Part shown: in pieces, positions 1 to 7,307 of the stretch
Layout: the number at the start of each line of letters is the position of its first letter
Position numbering within the stretch: position 1 is the stretch's first letter
Origin: a bacterium
Lineage (GTDB): Bacteria > Planctomycetota > J058 > JAJDCP01
Length of the DNA stretch: 9,879 bases
Direction of reading: 5' to 3'
Assembly: GCA_030428695.1 (NCBI GenBank)
Contig: JAUIEM010000377.1
Span: 1-9,879 of the forward strand
Translations under genes and position numbers: made by a program
Notes under the pieces: generated by a model
The model's input: the letters and a program-made list of their open reading frames with translations, nothing else
What the model was told of the DNA's origin: nothing
Database searches by the model: none

Positions 1-1022
1 ACGGGTCGCAGACCCGGCCCGGTGACGTGCAGGCCCCCGCCGTTTCCGGGCGTCGGCATCGCGCCGCCGCCCACGCCGGCGCTGTTGCTGTCGAGCGCGA
101 CGCTGGTCAGGGTCACCCCCAGGCCGGCTCCCGAGTTGTCCTCGATGCCGCCCCCCGCGCGGTTCGCCGTGTTGCTCCGGATCGTGACGGGCAGGCCGCT
201 GCCGTCGACGGTCAACACACCGCCCACGTCGTTGAGGATGCCCCCACCGCTGCCGAACATGCCGTCGGCGATGTTGCCGGACACCACGGCCCCGTTCTGC
301 ACGGTGACGGTGCCGCCGGCGTTGAAGATCCCGCCGCCGCCCTGGTCGGCTCCGTCCCCGGAGGCGACGTTGCCGCTGATCGCGGTGCTGTCCGCGGTCA
401 TCGTGCCCGTCCCGTTCCACAGGCCCCCGCCTTCGGCCGCCGCGAGGTTCCCGGTCACGCTGCCGCGGACGATGTTGACGTCGCCCGCGCCGGTGACGTG
501 CAGGCCGCCGCCGTTGCCGGGACTCGCCGCCGCGCCGTCGCCGATGTCGACGCCCGCGCTGTTCCCGTCCATCGTCACGTCGGTCAGGGTGACGCCGAGC
601 CCGGCCCCGGAGGCGTCCTCGATGCCGCCGCCCGCGCGGTTCGCGGTGTTGCTCGCCAGGCTCGTACCGGTCAGGCCGAGGCTGGCGCCCGTGCCGTTGA
701 AGATGCCGCCGCCGCTGCCCGAGGTCCCGTTGGCGAGGTTGCCGTCGATCGTGCCTCCGCTGAGGGTCAGCGTGCCGGCGTTGAAGGCGCCGCCCCCGCC
801 CTGGTCGGCCGCGTCGCCGCGGGCCTCGTTGTCGGTCAGGGTGATGGCGGTCAGGGTCAGCGGCGCCGCCTGGTTGTACACCCCGCCGCCCGAGGCCGCC
901 GCGAGGTTGCCGCTGATCGTCGTGCCGGTGACGCGAGCGCTCGCCCCCGAGTCCACGGCGATACCTCCCCCGTTCCCGGGGTTGGGGGTGGCGCCGTCGC
1001 CGATGTCGACCCCGGCGCTGTT
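1..1022 (-). repeat. Long-period duplication (~153-159 residues) inside the beta-helix gene
   Basis: On the minus strand, three copies of a block begin with NSAGV and continue into a PGNGGG(L/I) motif. Unit 1 spans 1022-564 (459 nt, 153 codons). Unit 2 spans 563-87 (477 nt, 159 codons). Unit 3 starts at 86 and is cut by the window edge. Shared landmarks within each full unit are NSAGVDIGDGA, SGNLAAA or TGNLAAA, DQGGGG-FNAG, GSGGGI, NTANRAGGGIED and SGAGLGVTLT, in the same order. The repeat therefore spans several helix coils and keeps the frame, which fits expansion by duplication of a multi-coil block. Confidence 0.85.
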
Positions 1023-2207
1023 GCCCGAGATCGCGCCGTCGGTCAGGGTAACCGTGCCGCCCACCCGCAGCTCGAGGCCGCCACCCTGGGCGTTCGCGGT
1101 GTTGTCGGAGATCAGCGTGTCGGTGATCGTCAGGTCGCCCGCGCTGTCGTAGAGGATGCCTCCGCCGCAGCCGCTCGCGCCGCTGGCGACGTTGCCGCTG
1201 ATCGTCGAGTCGATGATCGTCACGGTCGCGCCGGAGCGGATCAGGATGCCGCCGCCCCCGTCACCGGTGGCGGTGTTGCCGCTGATCGAGCAGTTGTCGA
1301 CGGTGATCGTGCCGGTGTGCAGCTGCAGGCCGCCGCCGACATCCGAGGTGTTCGACGAGAAGGTCGAGTTCGCGATCGTGACCGTGTCCGCGAAGATCGT
1401 CGTCAGGCCCGTGCCCGTCGCTCCGCTGACCGTCAGCCCATCGACGTCGACGACGTCGATCGCGGTCCCGCCGGAGATGTACAGCGCGGCGGCGAAGGCC
1501 GCGTCGAGGGCCTCGACCGCGAGCCGGTCGCCCTGGTCGCCGAGGAAGATCTGCAGCGAGCTGGTCGGGTTCGGGAAGATCGTGTCCTCGAAGGTCGCGC
1601 CGTTGTCGATGATCTCGATCTGCCCCGCGGTCGCGTTGTTGCGCAGGGTCGCGTCATTGGCGACGCCGGTCGGCAGGTTGATGACCGTGTCGGCTGCGTC
1701 GCCGCCGTTGATCGGCTCGAGGCCGGTGTACAGGAGCCGGGCCCCATCGGCCTCGATGCGGCCGTTCTTGCCGTCGGGCCCGACATCGAGGTGGTGGAAG
1801 ACCTGGGTCTGGAAGCTGCCGCGCAGGACGAGCAGATCGCCGCTCGCGGTGCGCTGCAGACCCCCGTGGAACTCGACGCCGTCGGCCAACACGGGCCAGC
1901 CGCGCGTCATGTCGACGGTCAGGGCGTCGTCGCCGCCGCCGCCGAAGACGCGCACGCCGCGCAGCTCGCGGACCGGGAAGCGCAGCTCGTCGCGCGACCG
2001 CCAGGCCTCGTTGTGCAGGACCAGCGCGCCGGCGTCGAAGCGGAGCAGGAACGCGTCGTCCACACCGTCCAGGTCGCGGACCGTCAGCCAGCCATCCTCG
2101 AGGACGACCCCGCTCTCGGCGCTTGCCTGCGCTGTCGACGGCGGATCCGCATCGAGCTGGGCGGACAACGCGGCCAAGAGACACAGGGGGGCGACAGATC
2201 GCATCAT
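1..2207 (-). CDS. Secreted right-handed parallel beta-helix repeat protein (N-terminal part, runs off the left edge)
   Basis: Reading the minus strand from the ATG at 2207 gives about 735 codons with no stop before the window edge, so the C-terminus is missing. The start MMRSVAPLCLLAALSAQLDA looks like a signal peptide. GAAGGAG at 2217-2223 lies 9 nt upstream of the first ATG; a second in-frame ATG follows at 2204. Residues ~30-200 form a less repetitive N-terminal region. From about residue 260 onward the protein is built of short coils with recurring SGN-(T/V/L)A and GGGI/GGGL motifs (e.g. SISGNTATGDGGGGI), rich in Gly, Asn, Thr and Ser. This pattern is typical of the polymorphic outer membrane protein / choice-of-anchor Q type of parallel beta-helix. 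Such proteins are normally exported and surface-attached, acting as adhesins or occasionally polysaccharide-active enzymes. No catalytic motif is visible here, and a C-terminal anchor could lie beyond the edge. Family assignment is firm; function is unknown. Confidence 0.88.
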   Translation of the reverse strand, partial: MMRSVAPLCLLAALSAQLDADPPSTAQASAESGVVLEDGWLTVRDLDGVDDAFLLRFDAGALVLHNEAWRSRDELRFPVRELRGVRVFGGGGDDALTVDMTRGWPVLADGVEFHGGLQRTASGDLLVLRGSFQTQVFHHLDVGPDGKNGRIEADGARLLYTGLEPINGGDAADTVINLPTGVANDATLRNNATAGQIEIIDNGATFEDTIFPNPTSSLQIFLGDQGDRLAVEALDAAFAAALYISGGTAIDVVDVDGLTVSGATGTGLTTIFADTVTIANSTFSSNTSDVGGGLQLHTGTITVDNCSISGNTATGDGGGGILIRSGATVTIIDSTISGNVASGASGCGGGILYDSAGDLTITDTLISDNTANAQGGGLELRVGGTVTLTDGAISGNSAGVDIGDGATPNPGNGGGIAVDSGASARVTGTTISGNLAAASGGGVYNQAAPLTLTAITLTDNEARGDAADQGGGGAFNAGTLTLSGGTIDGNLANGTSGSGGGIFNGTGASLGLTGTSLASNTANRAGGGIEDASGAGLGVTLTDVTMDGNSAGVDIGDGAAASPGNGGGLHVTGAGDVNIVRGSVTGNLAAAEGGGLWNGTGTMTADSTAISGNVASGDGADQGGGGIFNAGGTVTVQNGAVVSGNIADGMFGSGGGILNDVGGVLTVDGSGLPVTIRSNTANRAGGGIEDNSGAGLGVTLTSVALDSNSAGVGGGAMPTPGNGGGLHVTGPGLRP

Positions 2208-2236
2208 CGCGTTCGGCTCCTTCGAGGAATGGATAG

Positions 2237-2265
2237 GTGATACCAACCTGGGCGGCCGGCTGCAA
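2237..2265 (-). promoter_or_regulatory. Candidate sigma70-type promoter for the beta-helix gene
   Basis: On the minus strand, TTGCAG (2265-2260) is followed by a 17-nt spacer and TATCAC (2242-2237). The -10 matches the consensus at 4 of 6 positions and the -35 at 3 of 6. Transcription would begin near 2230, leaving a leader of about 23 nt that contains the GAAGGAG site at 2217-2223. Spacing and placement are good but the -35 is weak, so this remains a candidate. Confidence 0.4.
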
Positions 2266-2387
2266 ACCCGTCGTCATTTCTGTTGTCTACGGAGCCGACG
2301 CGCCATCGGTTGCGCCCGCGTGTCGAGCGGCGGGGGATGGCTGGCAACCTTGAGCGGTGACCTCTACGATGGGAAGAGGAGGAGCCG

Positions 2388-4073
2388 ATGTCGCAACGCG
2401 TGCTGTCCGTCTTTCTTTTTCTGGTGACGGGCGCCGCCGGGCAGGCTCCGGGCCTGTCCGGAGTGGAGCCCTGGTGGACGCCGGACAGCGCCCAGGTCGC
2501 GACGGCCGCCGCGCACGGCTGGCCGGTCGCGGGGCGCAACGCGCTCGGCATCGAGCTCGCGCTGAGCCCGGCCGGGATCTTCGTCCAGGCGACGGAGGTC
2601 AGCGCGGCGCAGTGGGCGGCGGTGCGCGGCGAGGAACCGCCCGAGGAGGGGTCGCTGCCGGCGGCTGCGTTGCACTGGCTCGAGGCCCTCGCCTGGTGCA
2701 ACGCGCTGTCCAGCGCCGAAGGCCTGCAACCGCTCTACGACGTGGTCGAGGGGGAGAGCCTCTACACGGTGATCGTCGCCGCCGGAAAGGCCGGCTACCG
2801 CCTGCCGACGGAGGCCGAATGGGAGCAGGCCTGCCGGGCCGGGACGACGACGGACTTCGCCACGGGCGAGCGCCTGACCCGCGAGCAGGCCCGCGTCGAC
2901 CAGCTCGCCTTCGCCTACGAAGATCCGGAGACGGCGGGTATGACGGTCGCGGTCGGCTCCTTCCCCCCCAACGGTTGGGGTCTGTACGACCTGCACGGCA
3001 ACGTCGCCGAGTGGTGTGGCGGCCTGTACACCGGCGCGGAGCTTCCGCGGGGGCACCGCCAACGCGGCGCGGTCTGCGCGGTCCGCGGCGGCAACTTCCT
3101 CTCCCCTCCGGCCCACGCCCGGTCCGGACGTCGGGCCGTTGCGCCGCCGGAGCACCGCGACGAGACCCTCGGCTTCCGGGTCGTCCTCGATCCCGGGCTC
3201 CGGACCCGGCCGGACACCCTCGAGGTCTGCCCCCGGTCCGACGCTCTCCCCGTGCCCTACTACCGCCGCGAGGACAGCGGGACGAGCTGGGGACTCGAGG
3301 AGATGTTGATGAAGGGCGCCGCCGACCAGGCCCTGCCCGCGCTCAGCGCCGACGGGCAGGTCTGGGCGCAGGGCGTCGGAACCCTGTCGGGCGGCGGCAC
3401 CGGGATCGTGGTCTACTTCGACTCGACCCGGCCCGGCGAAGACGGAGGGCCGCTGGACGTGGACAGGGTCTTCGTCCCGCCCCTCGGCATGTACGTCCGC
3501 GTCGAGCTCTTCGACGCCCCGTGGCCGGTCTACGACGAAGGGCCCCCGCGACCACCGACGCCCCCAGCGCCGAGCGCCGACGAGGACGCCGCCGCCGTGG
3601 CCGAGGCGCACCGCGTCCTCGCCGGCGGCGATTTCCCCCGCCAGCTCGAGGCCGCCTGGCGCATCCACGGCTCGCCGAGCGCTCGCCCTCCGCCCTGCCG
3701 GCGGCCTGGCACCTCGCGCCCGAGCCGCGCATCCGGGGGATCCTCGCCCGGGCGGCGGGGCGCCTGCCCGTCGAGGACGTCGAGGCACGGCGTCCGCTCG
3801 TGCTGCGTCTGCTCGCCCTGCGCGAGGACCACGATCCGGCGGTGCGCGAGGGGGCGGAGTTTGGTCTCGAGACGCTCGGCGACCGCTCGCGCCTGTTGTA
3901 TCCCTCCGCGGAGCTGTACACCGCCCTGCTCGAAGGCACCCGTGACGAGCGCCTCCACGCCGCCTGGGAGCTGTCGCACCGCCGCAGAAGCGCCTACCAC
4001 GAGCCGGCGCGGATGCCCGCCGCGGTGCGCGAGGCGCTGGACGACCCGAACAGCCGGGTGCGGCGGCTGGTGA
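2388..4073 (+). CDS. Secreted FGE-sulfatase/SUMF1-like domain protein, N-terminal part of a frameshifted FGE-HEAT gene
   Basis: The ATG at 2388 has an excellent ribosome site (AGGAGG at 2377-2382, 5-nt spacer). The N-terminus MSQRVLSVFLFLVTGAAGQA is a signal peptide. Residues ~45-268 form a formylglycine-generating-enzyme-like (C-type-lectin fold) domain: an ATEVSAAQW strand, GYRLPTEAEWE at 136-146, HGNVAEW at 203-209, VRGGNF at 232-237 and LGFRVV at 261-266. The two cysteines needed for sulfatase activation are absent; aligned to the enzyme, they fall at Ala244 and Arg249. It is therefore probably a structural or binding domain, as in many FGE-family proteins, not a true FGE. Residues ~269-385 are an unrecognised beta-rich segment, then a PPRPPTPPAP linker. 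Genuine coding in this frame appears to end near 3665-3690. The remaining stretch to the stop at 4073 is Arg/Ser/Cys/Pro-rich and looks like an out-of-frame reading of the HEAT region. The intact product was probably one ~1,177-residue exported protein. Confidence 0.8.
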   Translation: MSQRVLSVFLFLVTGAAGQAPGLSGVEPWWTPDSAQVATAAAHGWPVAGRNALGIELALSPAGIFVQATEVSAAQWAAVRGEEPPEEGSLPAAALHWLEALAWCNALSSAEGLQPLYDVVEGESLYTVIVAAGKAGYRLPTEAEWEQACRAGTTTDFATGERLTREQARVDQLAFAYEDPETAGMTVAVGSFPPNGWGLYDLHGNVAEWCGGLYTGAELPRGHRQRGAVCAVRGGNFLSPPAHARSGRRAVAPPEHRDETLGFRVVLDPGLRTRPDTLEVCPRSDALPVPYYRREDSGTSWGLEEMLMKGAADQALPALSADGQVWAQGVGTLSGGGTGIVVYFDSTRPGEDGGPLDVDRVFVPPLGMYVRVELFDAPWPVYDEGPPRPPTPPAPSADEDAAAVAEAHRVLAGGDFPRQLEAAWRIHGSPSARPPPCRRPGTSRPSRASGGSSPGRRGACPSRTSRHGVRSCCVCSPCARTTIRRCARGRSLVSRRSATARACCIPPRSCTPPCSKAPVTSASTPPGSCRTAAEAPTTSRRGCPPRCARRWTTRTAGCGGW

Positions 4074-5920
4074 TTCTCAGCCTGCCGACCAGCGGTCGGG
4101 CCGCGGAGTCTGTCGCCGTCGAGCTCGCGGTGCCGGACCGCTTCGAGGATCCCCACGAGCGCGCCGCCGCCCTGCGCATCCTCGGGATCGCGCGGCCGAG
4201 CGCTCCGCTCGACGGCGGGATGATGGGCTACGGCATCCGGGAGCGGCCGCAGATCGCCCTGGACGCGGTCACGGCAGCGCTCGAGGCCAAGGATGCGCTG
4301 GTGGTCGAGGCGGCGTTGGGCGCGCTCGGCCAGTTCGACGAGCGCTACGCGGCCGGGGAGGGCGCGGTGACCCGGCTGCTCGGCGCGGAGGATCCCGCCC
4401 TGCGCCAGGCCGCGCTCGACGGGCTGTGCTCCGCCGCGATCGACGGCTACCGCCCCCACGGCGACGCGCGCGAGGCGCTGGTGGCGGCGCTCCGCGCCTG
4501 CACCGAGGACCCGGGTCTATGGACGGCGATGTCCGCGGTGACCGCGCTCCGCTACCTCGAAGAGGGCTCCGGAGTGCCCCACGACACCCTGCACGCGCGG
4601 ATCGCCGGGGATGATCCGGTCGTGGCCTACCGCGCCTTCCTCGCTCTCGATCTCGCCGAGGACGCGGTCCGGGGCTACCCGGCCCTGCACGCTGCCCTGC
4701 GCTCGAGCGACGGGAGCCTCCGGCACGATGCGCGCACGGCGCTGCGCCAGGACGTGGAGCCCGCTCGCGTCTTCGTCGCCAGCCTGGTGCCCGGGCTCGA
4801 GGCCCCCGACCCGGCGGAGCGGCAGCAGACGGTCGAGCTGCTCGTGAAGATGGACCCGACGCACGCCGAGATCGAGCCGCTCCTCGTCGCGCTTCTCGAC
4901 GACCCCGACCGCACGGTGCGGTACACGGCGGCCGGCTTCCTCTCCGGTCTCGCCCCCGAGCACCCCGCACGCCCACGGGTCGACGCCGTCCTGGCCGACG
5001 ATCCCCAGCGGACGCACGAGCGGCTGGAGGCGTTGTTGCGGACCGGTGTCCCGACCGATGAGCTGCGGCCCTTCCTGACCGACTCCTCCTGGGACGTGCG
5101 CGCGTCCGCCTTCAGGCTCCTGGCGAACGTCGCCGACCCGGAGGCGGCCGGGCATTGGATCCGCAAGGGCCTCGAGGACCCGGCCTTGTCGGTGCGCTCC
5201 GCCTGCCTGGAAGTGCTCCGGCGCACGAACACCGCCTCGCAGTTCGTCCGGCCGCTGTTCGCCCTCGCCGCCACCGAGGTGTACGGCCTGTATCTGCTCG
5301 CGGACGCGGGCGCGCGGACCGTGATTCCCGAGACGCTCTGGCTGCCCCTGCTCGCCCACCCCGCGCGGAACCGCGCGTTCCTCGGCGCCCACCTCGCCGG
5401 CCAGCAGCGCAGCGCCGCCGCCCGCGCTGTCCCCGCCCTGGTACGGCTGCTCGCCCGCCCCGAACCTGACCTGCAGGTCACCGTCTGTCGCGCCCTGGAG
5501 GCCTACGGTGCGGATGCGCGCGCCGCCGTGCCGGCGCTGCTGACGGCGTGCCGCGACCCGGCCTACGCGGTCCGAGGCGCGGCCCTCATCGCCCTGCGCG
5601 CAATCGACCCCGGCGCGCCCGAGGTCTGCGCCGCCTTCGCCTGGGGGCTGGAGGATGGCTGCGCGGAGGTCCGGGGACACGCCGTCCGCGGGGTGGAAAC
5701 CGCCGCCCGGGCGAGCTCCGGCAGCGCCCTCGTCGACGCGCTGCTGCCCCTGCTCGGCGATCCGAGCGCCCGGGTGCGGGCCCGGACCGCCGAGGCGCTC
5801 GCCGCCTTCGGTCCCCGGGCGCGGAGCGCGCTCGGCCCGCTCGCGGCCCGGGCCCGCGACGAGCCGGACGAGGACGCCCGCGCCGCGGCGGCCGCGGCGG
5901 TCGAGCGCATCCGGCGCTGA
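3671..5920 (+). CDS. HEAT-repeat array, C-terminal part of the frameshifted FGE-HEAT gene
   Basis: From about 3671 to the TGA at 5918-5920 this frame encodes ~749 residues made almost entirely of paired amphipathic helices of the HEAT / PBS-lyase HEAT-like type. Clear repeats include DDPNSRVRRLVILSL, EDPALRQAALDGL, DDPDRTVRYTAAGFLSGL, TDSSWDVRASAFRLLANV, EDPALSVRSACLEVL and, near the end, GDPSARVRARTAEALAAFG. I count about 17. The characteristic D-P-x-x-x-V-R turn recurs throughout. HEAT arrays are protein-protein interaction scaffolds; no partner can be named. There is no convincing start codon or ribosome site at the beginning. The first helix continues from AAWRIHG of the preceding frame, so this is best read as the C-terminal portion of the same gene after a one-base loss. 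A minor alternative is an independent gene starting at GTG 3842, which lacks a ribosome site and begins in mid-repeat. Confidence 0.82.
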   Translation, partial: LAERSPSALPAAWHLAPEPRIRGILARAAGRLPVEDVEARRPLVLRLLALREDHDPAVREGAEFGLETLGDRSRLLYPSAELYTALLEGTRDERLHAAWELSHRRRSAYHEPARMPAAVREALDDPNSRVRRLVILSLPTSGRAAESVAVELAVPDRFEDPHERAAALRILGIARPSAPLDGGMMGYGIRERPQIALDAVTAALEAKDALVVEAALGALGQFDERYAAGEGAVTRLLGAEDPALRQAALDGLCSAAIDGYRPHGDAREALVAALRACTEDPGLWTAMSAVTALRYLEEGSGVPHDTLHARIAGDDPVVAYRAFLALDLAEDAVRGYPALHAALRSSDGSLRHDARTALRQDVEPARVFVASLVPGLEAPDPAERQQTVELLVKMDPTHAEIEPLLVALLDDPDRTVRYTAAGFLSGLAPEHPARPRVDAVLADDPQRTHERLEALLRTGVPTDELRPFLTDSSWDVRASAFRLLANVADPEAAGHWIRKGLEDPALSVRSACLEVLRRTNTASQFVRPLFALAATEVYGLYLLADAGARTVIPETLWLPLLAHPARNRAFLGAHLAGQQRSAAARAVPALVRLLARPEPDLQVTVCRALEAYGADARAAVPALLTACRDPAYAVRGAALIALRAIDPGAPEVCAAFAWGLEDGCAEVRGHAVRGVETAARASSGSALVDALLPLLGDPSARVRARTAEALAAFGPRARSALGPLAARARDEPDEDARAAAAAAVERIRR

Positions 5921-6155
5921 GGGCCCGGAAAGGAATAAGTCGAGCATTCGGGCACGCCTGCGGCGTAATTTTGTCACTTGCCTCTCTCCGAATAACACCG
6001 GTATGCGTCGCTCGCCAAGCAACACAATTCCTGCCGCATCCGCACCCTCGGTGCTCGACTAGTTCCTTTCCGGCCCCTGAGCGCTGCCCCCTTGCAGCGG
6101 CACCGGGCGGCGGCTAAGCTGTGCCCACCGATCCCCCCAGCCCGAGTCCGCCGCC
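5921..6155. other. Intergenic gap between the HEAT gene and the nucleotidyltransferase-HD gene
   Basis: This 235-bp stretch holds no credible gene. Bases ~5930-6065 are visibly richer in A and T than the surrounding coding DNA. I find no convincing intrinsic terminator after the stop at 5920. A 6-bp stem, CGCTGC / GCAGCG (6082-6087 and 6094-6099), with a 6-nt loop overlaps the -35 of the candidate promoter below; it lacks a T-tract. Confidence 0.6.
6092..6120 (+). promoter_or_regulatory. Weak candidate promoter for the nucleotidyltransferase-HD / hydrolase pair
   Basis: TTGCAG (6092-6097), a 17-nt spacer and TAAGCT (6115-6120) give 3 of 6 consensus matches in each box. Transcription would start near 6127, about 29 nt ahead of the ATG at 6156. 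The optimal spacer and position are the main support. The -35 overlaps the right arm of a 6-bp inverted repeat (6082-6099). Confidence 0.3.
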
Positions 6156-7307
6156 ATGGGCTTCACCGCGGCGACCCCGATGACAGACCTCCGCCTCCGC
6201 CGTGCGATCGCGGTCGAAGCCGCGCGCCTGATGTACCGCGGCGACGAGCCCGAGTACTTCCAGGCGAAACGCAAAGCCGCCCGCAGCCTGGGCTTCGACT
6301 TCCGCCACCAACCCGCCGGCCTGCCGAGCAACGCCGAGATCCGCGACCAGGTCCAGCTCCTGACCCGCATCCACGAAGGCGGCGCCGACCCGGAGCGGCT
6401 CGGAGCGATGCGCCACTGGGCGCTGTGGCTGATGCGCCGCCTGCGCCGTTTCTCCCCGCGCCTCATCGGCAGCGTCTGCACCGGCGGGATCCGCCAGGGC
6501 AGCGACATCGACATCCACGTCTTCAGCGACGCCGTCAGCGTCATCGCCGCCGTCCTCCGCGACGAGGGCCTCGACTTCGAGCACGAGGCCAAGCGCGTGC
6601 GCAAGCACGGCGAGGAGCGCGTCTTCCATCACATCCACGTCCGCGCCCGCTACCCGATCGAGCTGACGGTCTACCGCAAGGAGAAGCTGCACTTCACCTT
6701 CCGCAGCTCGATCACCGGCAAGCCGATCGAGAAGCTCAGCGTCGCCGAGCTCGAAGAGCTGCTCGCCCGTGCCCACCCCGAGCTCGACGCCGACAGCGAC
6801 CCGCGCGGCTTTCACGACCCGCGCGCGCGGCGGCTGTGCTTCTCCGGCCTGCTCGCCGCCCTCGAGGGGGTCCAGGGCGGGCCCCATCACCCCGAAGGCT
6901 GCCAGCTCTACCACAGCCTGCAGGTCTTCGAGCTCGCGCGGCGGGAGCATCCCTACGACGTCGAGCTCGCCGAGGCCGGCCTGCTGCACGACGTCGGCAA
7001 GGCGGTCGACCCCGCCCGGCACCCGTCCCTCGGCGTCGAGCTGGTCGGCTCATGGGTGTCGCCGCGGGTGCGCTTCCTGATCGAGCACCACATCGACGCC
7101 CTGAAGCTCAAGGCCGGGAAGCTCGGCCAGAGCAGGAAACGCGCCCTGCGCGCGTCCCCCTACTTCGAGGACCTGATGCTGTTCCGCGGCCTCGACGACC
7201 GCGGCAGGCGCCGCGACGCGGTGGTCCCCAGCCTCGAGGAAGCCCTCGACCACCTCGAGAGCTTCGACTGCTGGGAACAGGCCGCCCGCGGCGGGGAGGA
7301 ATGGTGA
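6156..7307 (+). CDS. Nucleotidyltransferase domain + HD phosphohydrolase domain protein, function unknown
   Basis: This 383-residue cytosolic-type protein has two enzymatic modules. The N-terminal helix region contains an AARLMYRGDEPEYFQAKRKA segment. A Pol-beta-type nucleotidyltransferase core follows: G105-S106 and DIDIH with Asp117 and Asp119 as the metal-binding pair; Glu169 in ELTVY may be the third carboxylate. The second module, from about residue 225, is an HD domain: His253 (YHSLQVF), His278-Asp279 (LLHDVGK), and His311-His312 with Asp314 (EHHID). The order NT then HD is that of CCA-adding enzymes and GlnD, but the protein is much shorter than GlnD and I see no tRNA-binding or ACT domains. 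The substrate is therefore unknown; nucleotidyl transfer paired with phosphodiester hydrolysis is an inference. The start at 6156 has no clear ribosome site, and ATG 6180 (MTDLRLRR) is an equally possible start. The 3' end overlaps the hydrolase gene, implying a two-gene operon. Confidence 0.85.
   Translation: MGFTAATPMTDLRLRRAIAVEAARLMYRGDEPEYFQAKRKAARSLGFDFRHQPAGLPSNAEIRDQVQLLTRIHEGGADPERLGAMRHWALWLMRRLRRFSPRLIGSVCTGGIRQGSDIDIHVFSDAVSVIAAVLRDEGLDFEHEAKRVRKHGEERVFHHIHVRARYPIELTVYRKEKLHFTFRSSITGKPIEKLSVAELEELLARAHPELDADSDPRGFHDPRARRLCFSGLLAALEGVQGGPHHPEGCQLYHSLQVFELARREHPYDVELAEAGLLHDVGKAVDPARHPSLGVELVGSWVSPRVRFLIEHHIDALKLKAGKLGQSRKRALRASPYFEDLMLFRGLDDRGRRRDAVVPSLEEALDHLESFDCWEQAARGGEEW

Noticed and set aside
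1..1022. CRISPR array from the regularly spaced similar segments
   Set aside because: The segments recur every ~460-480 bp, lie inside an open coding frame and show protein-level conservation; there are no short identical repeats with unique spacers.
2342..2370. Promoter for the FGE-HEAT gene (TGGCAA-17-TACGAT)
   Set aside because: It matches poorly in the -35 and would start transcription inside the ribosome site at 2377-2382, leaving almost no leader.
22..2427. Long plus-strand open frames (22-2240, 22-1152, 1156-2427)
   Set aside because: They are antisense to the beta-helix gene. Their products are Pro/Ala/Arg/Val-rich and low in complexity with no recognisable domain, while the minus strand gives a signal peptide, ribosome site and clear family repeats.
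2357..3670. Plus-strand frame from ATG 2357 as the true N-terminus of the HEAT protein
   Set aside because: Before ~3671 this frame is Arg/Gly-rich and overlaps the well-supported FGE frame with its better ribosome site and signal peptide.
2364..6025. Long minus-strand open frames over the FGE-HEAT gene (2364-3788, 3530-4459, 4517-6025)
   Set aside because: They mirror the G/C-rich third positions of the plus-strand gene. Their composition is Arg/Gly/Ala-rich with no motif, whereas the plus strand encodes recognisable FGE and HEAT motifs.
6082..6099. Intrinsic terminator from the CGCTGC/GCAGCG hairpin
   Set aside because: The stem is only 6 bp, no T-tract follows, and it lies about 160 bp past the HEAT stop and over a promoter candidate.
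6092..7300. Upstream extension of the hydrolase frame to 6092
   Set aside because: That part is an Arg/Pro-rich shadow of the nucleotidyltransferase-HD gene. Hydrolase-like sequence begins at the 7301/7304 start with its membrane helix.
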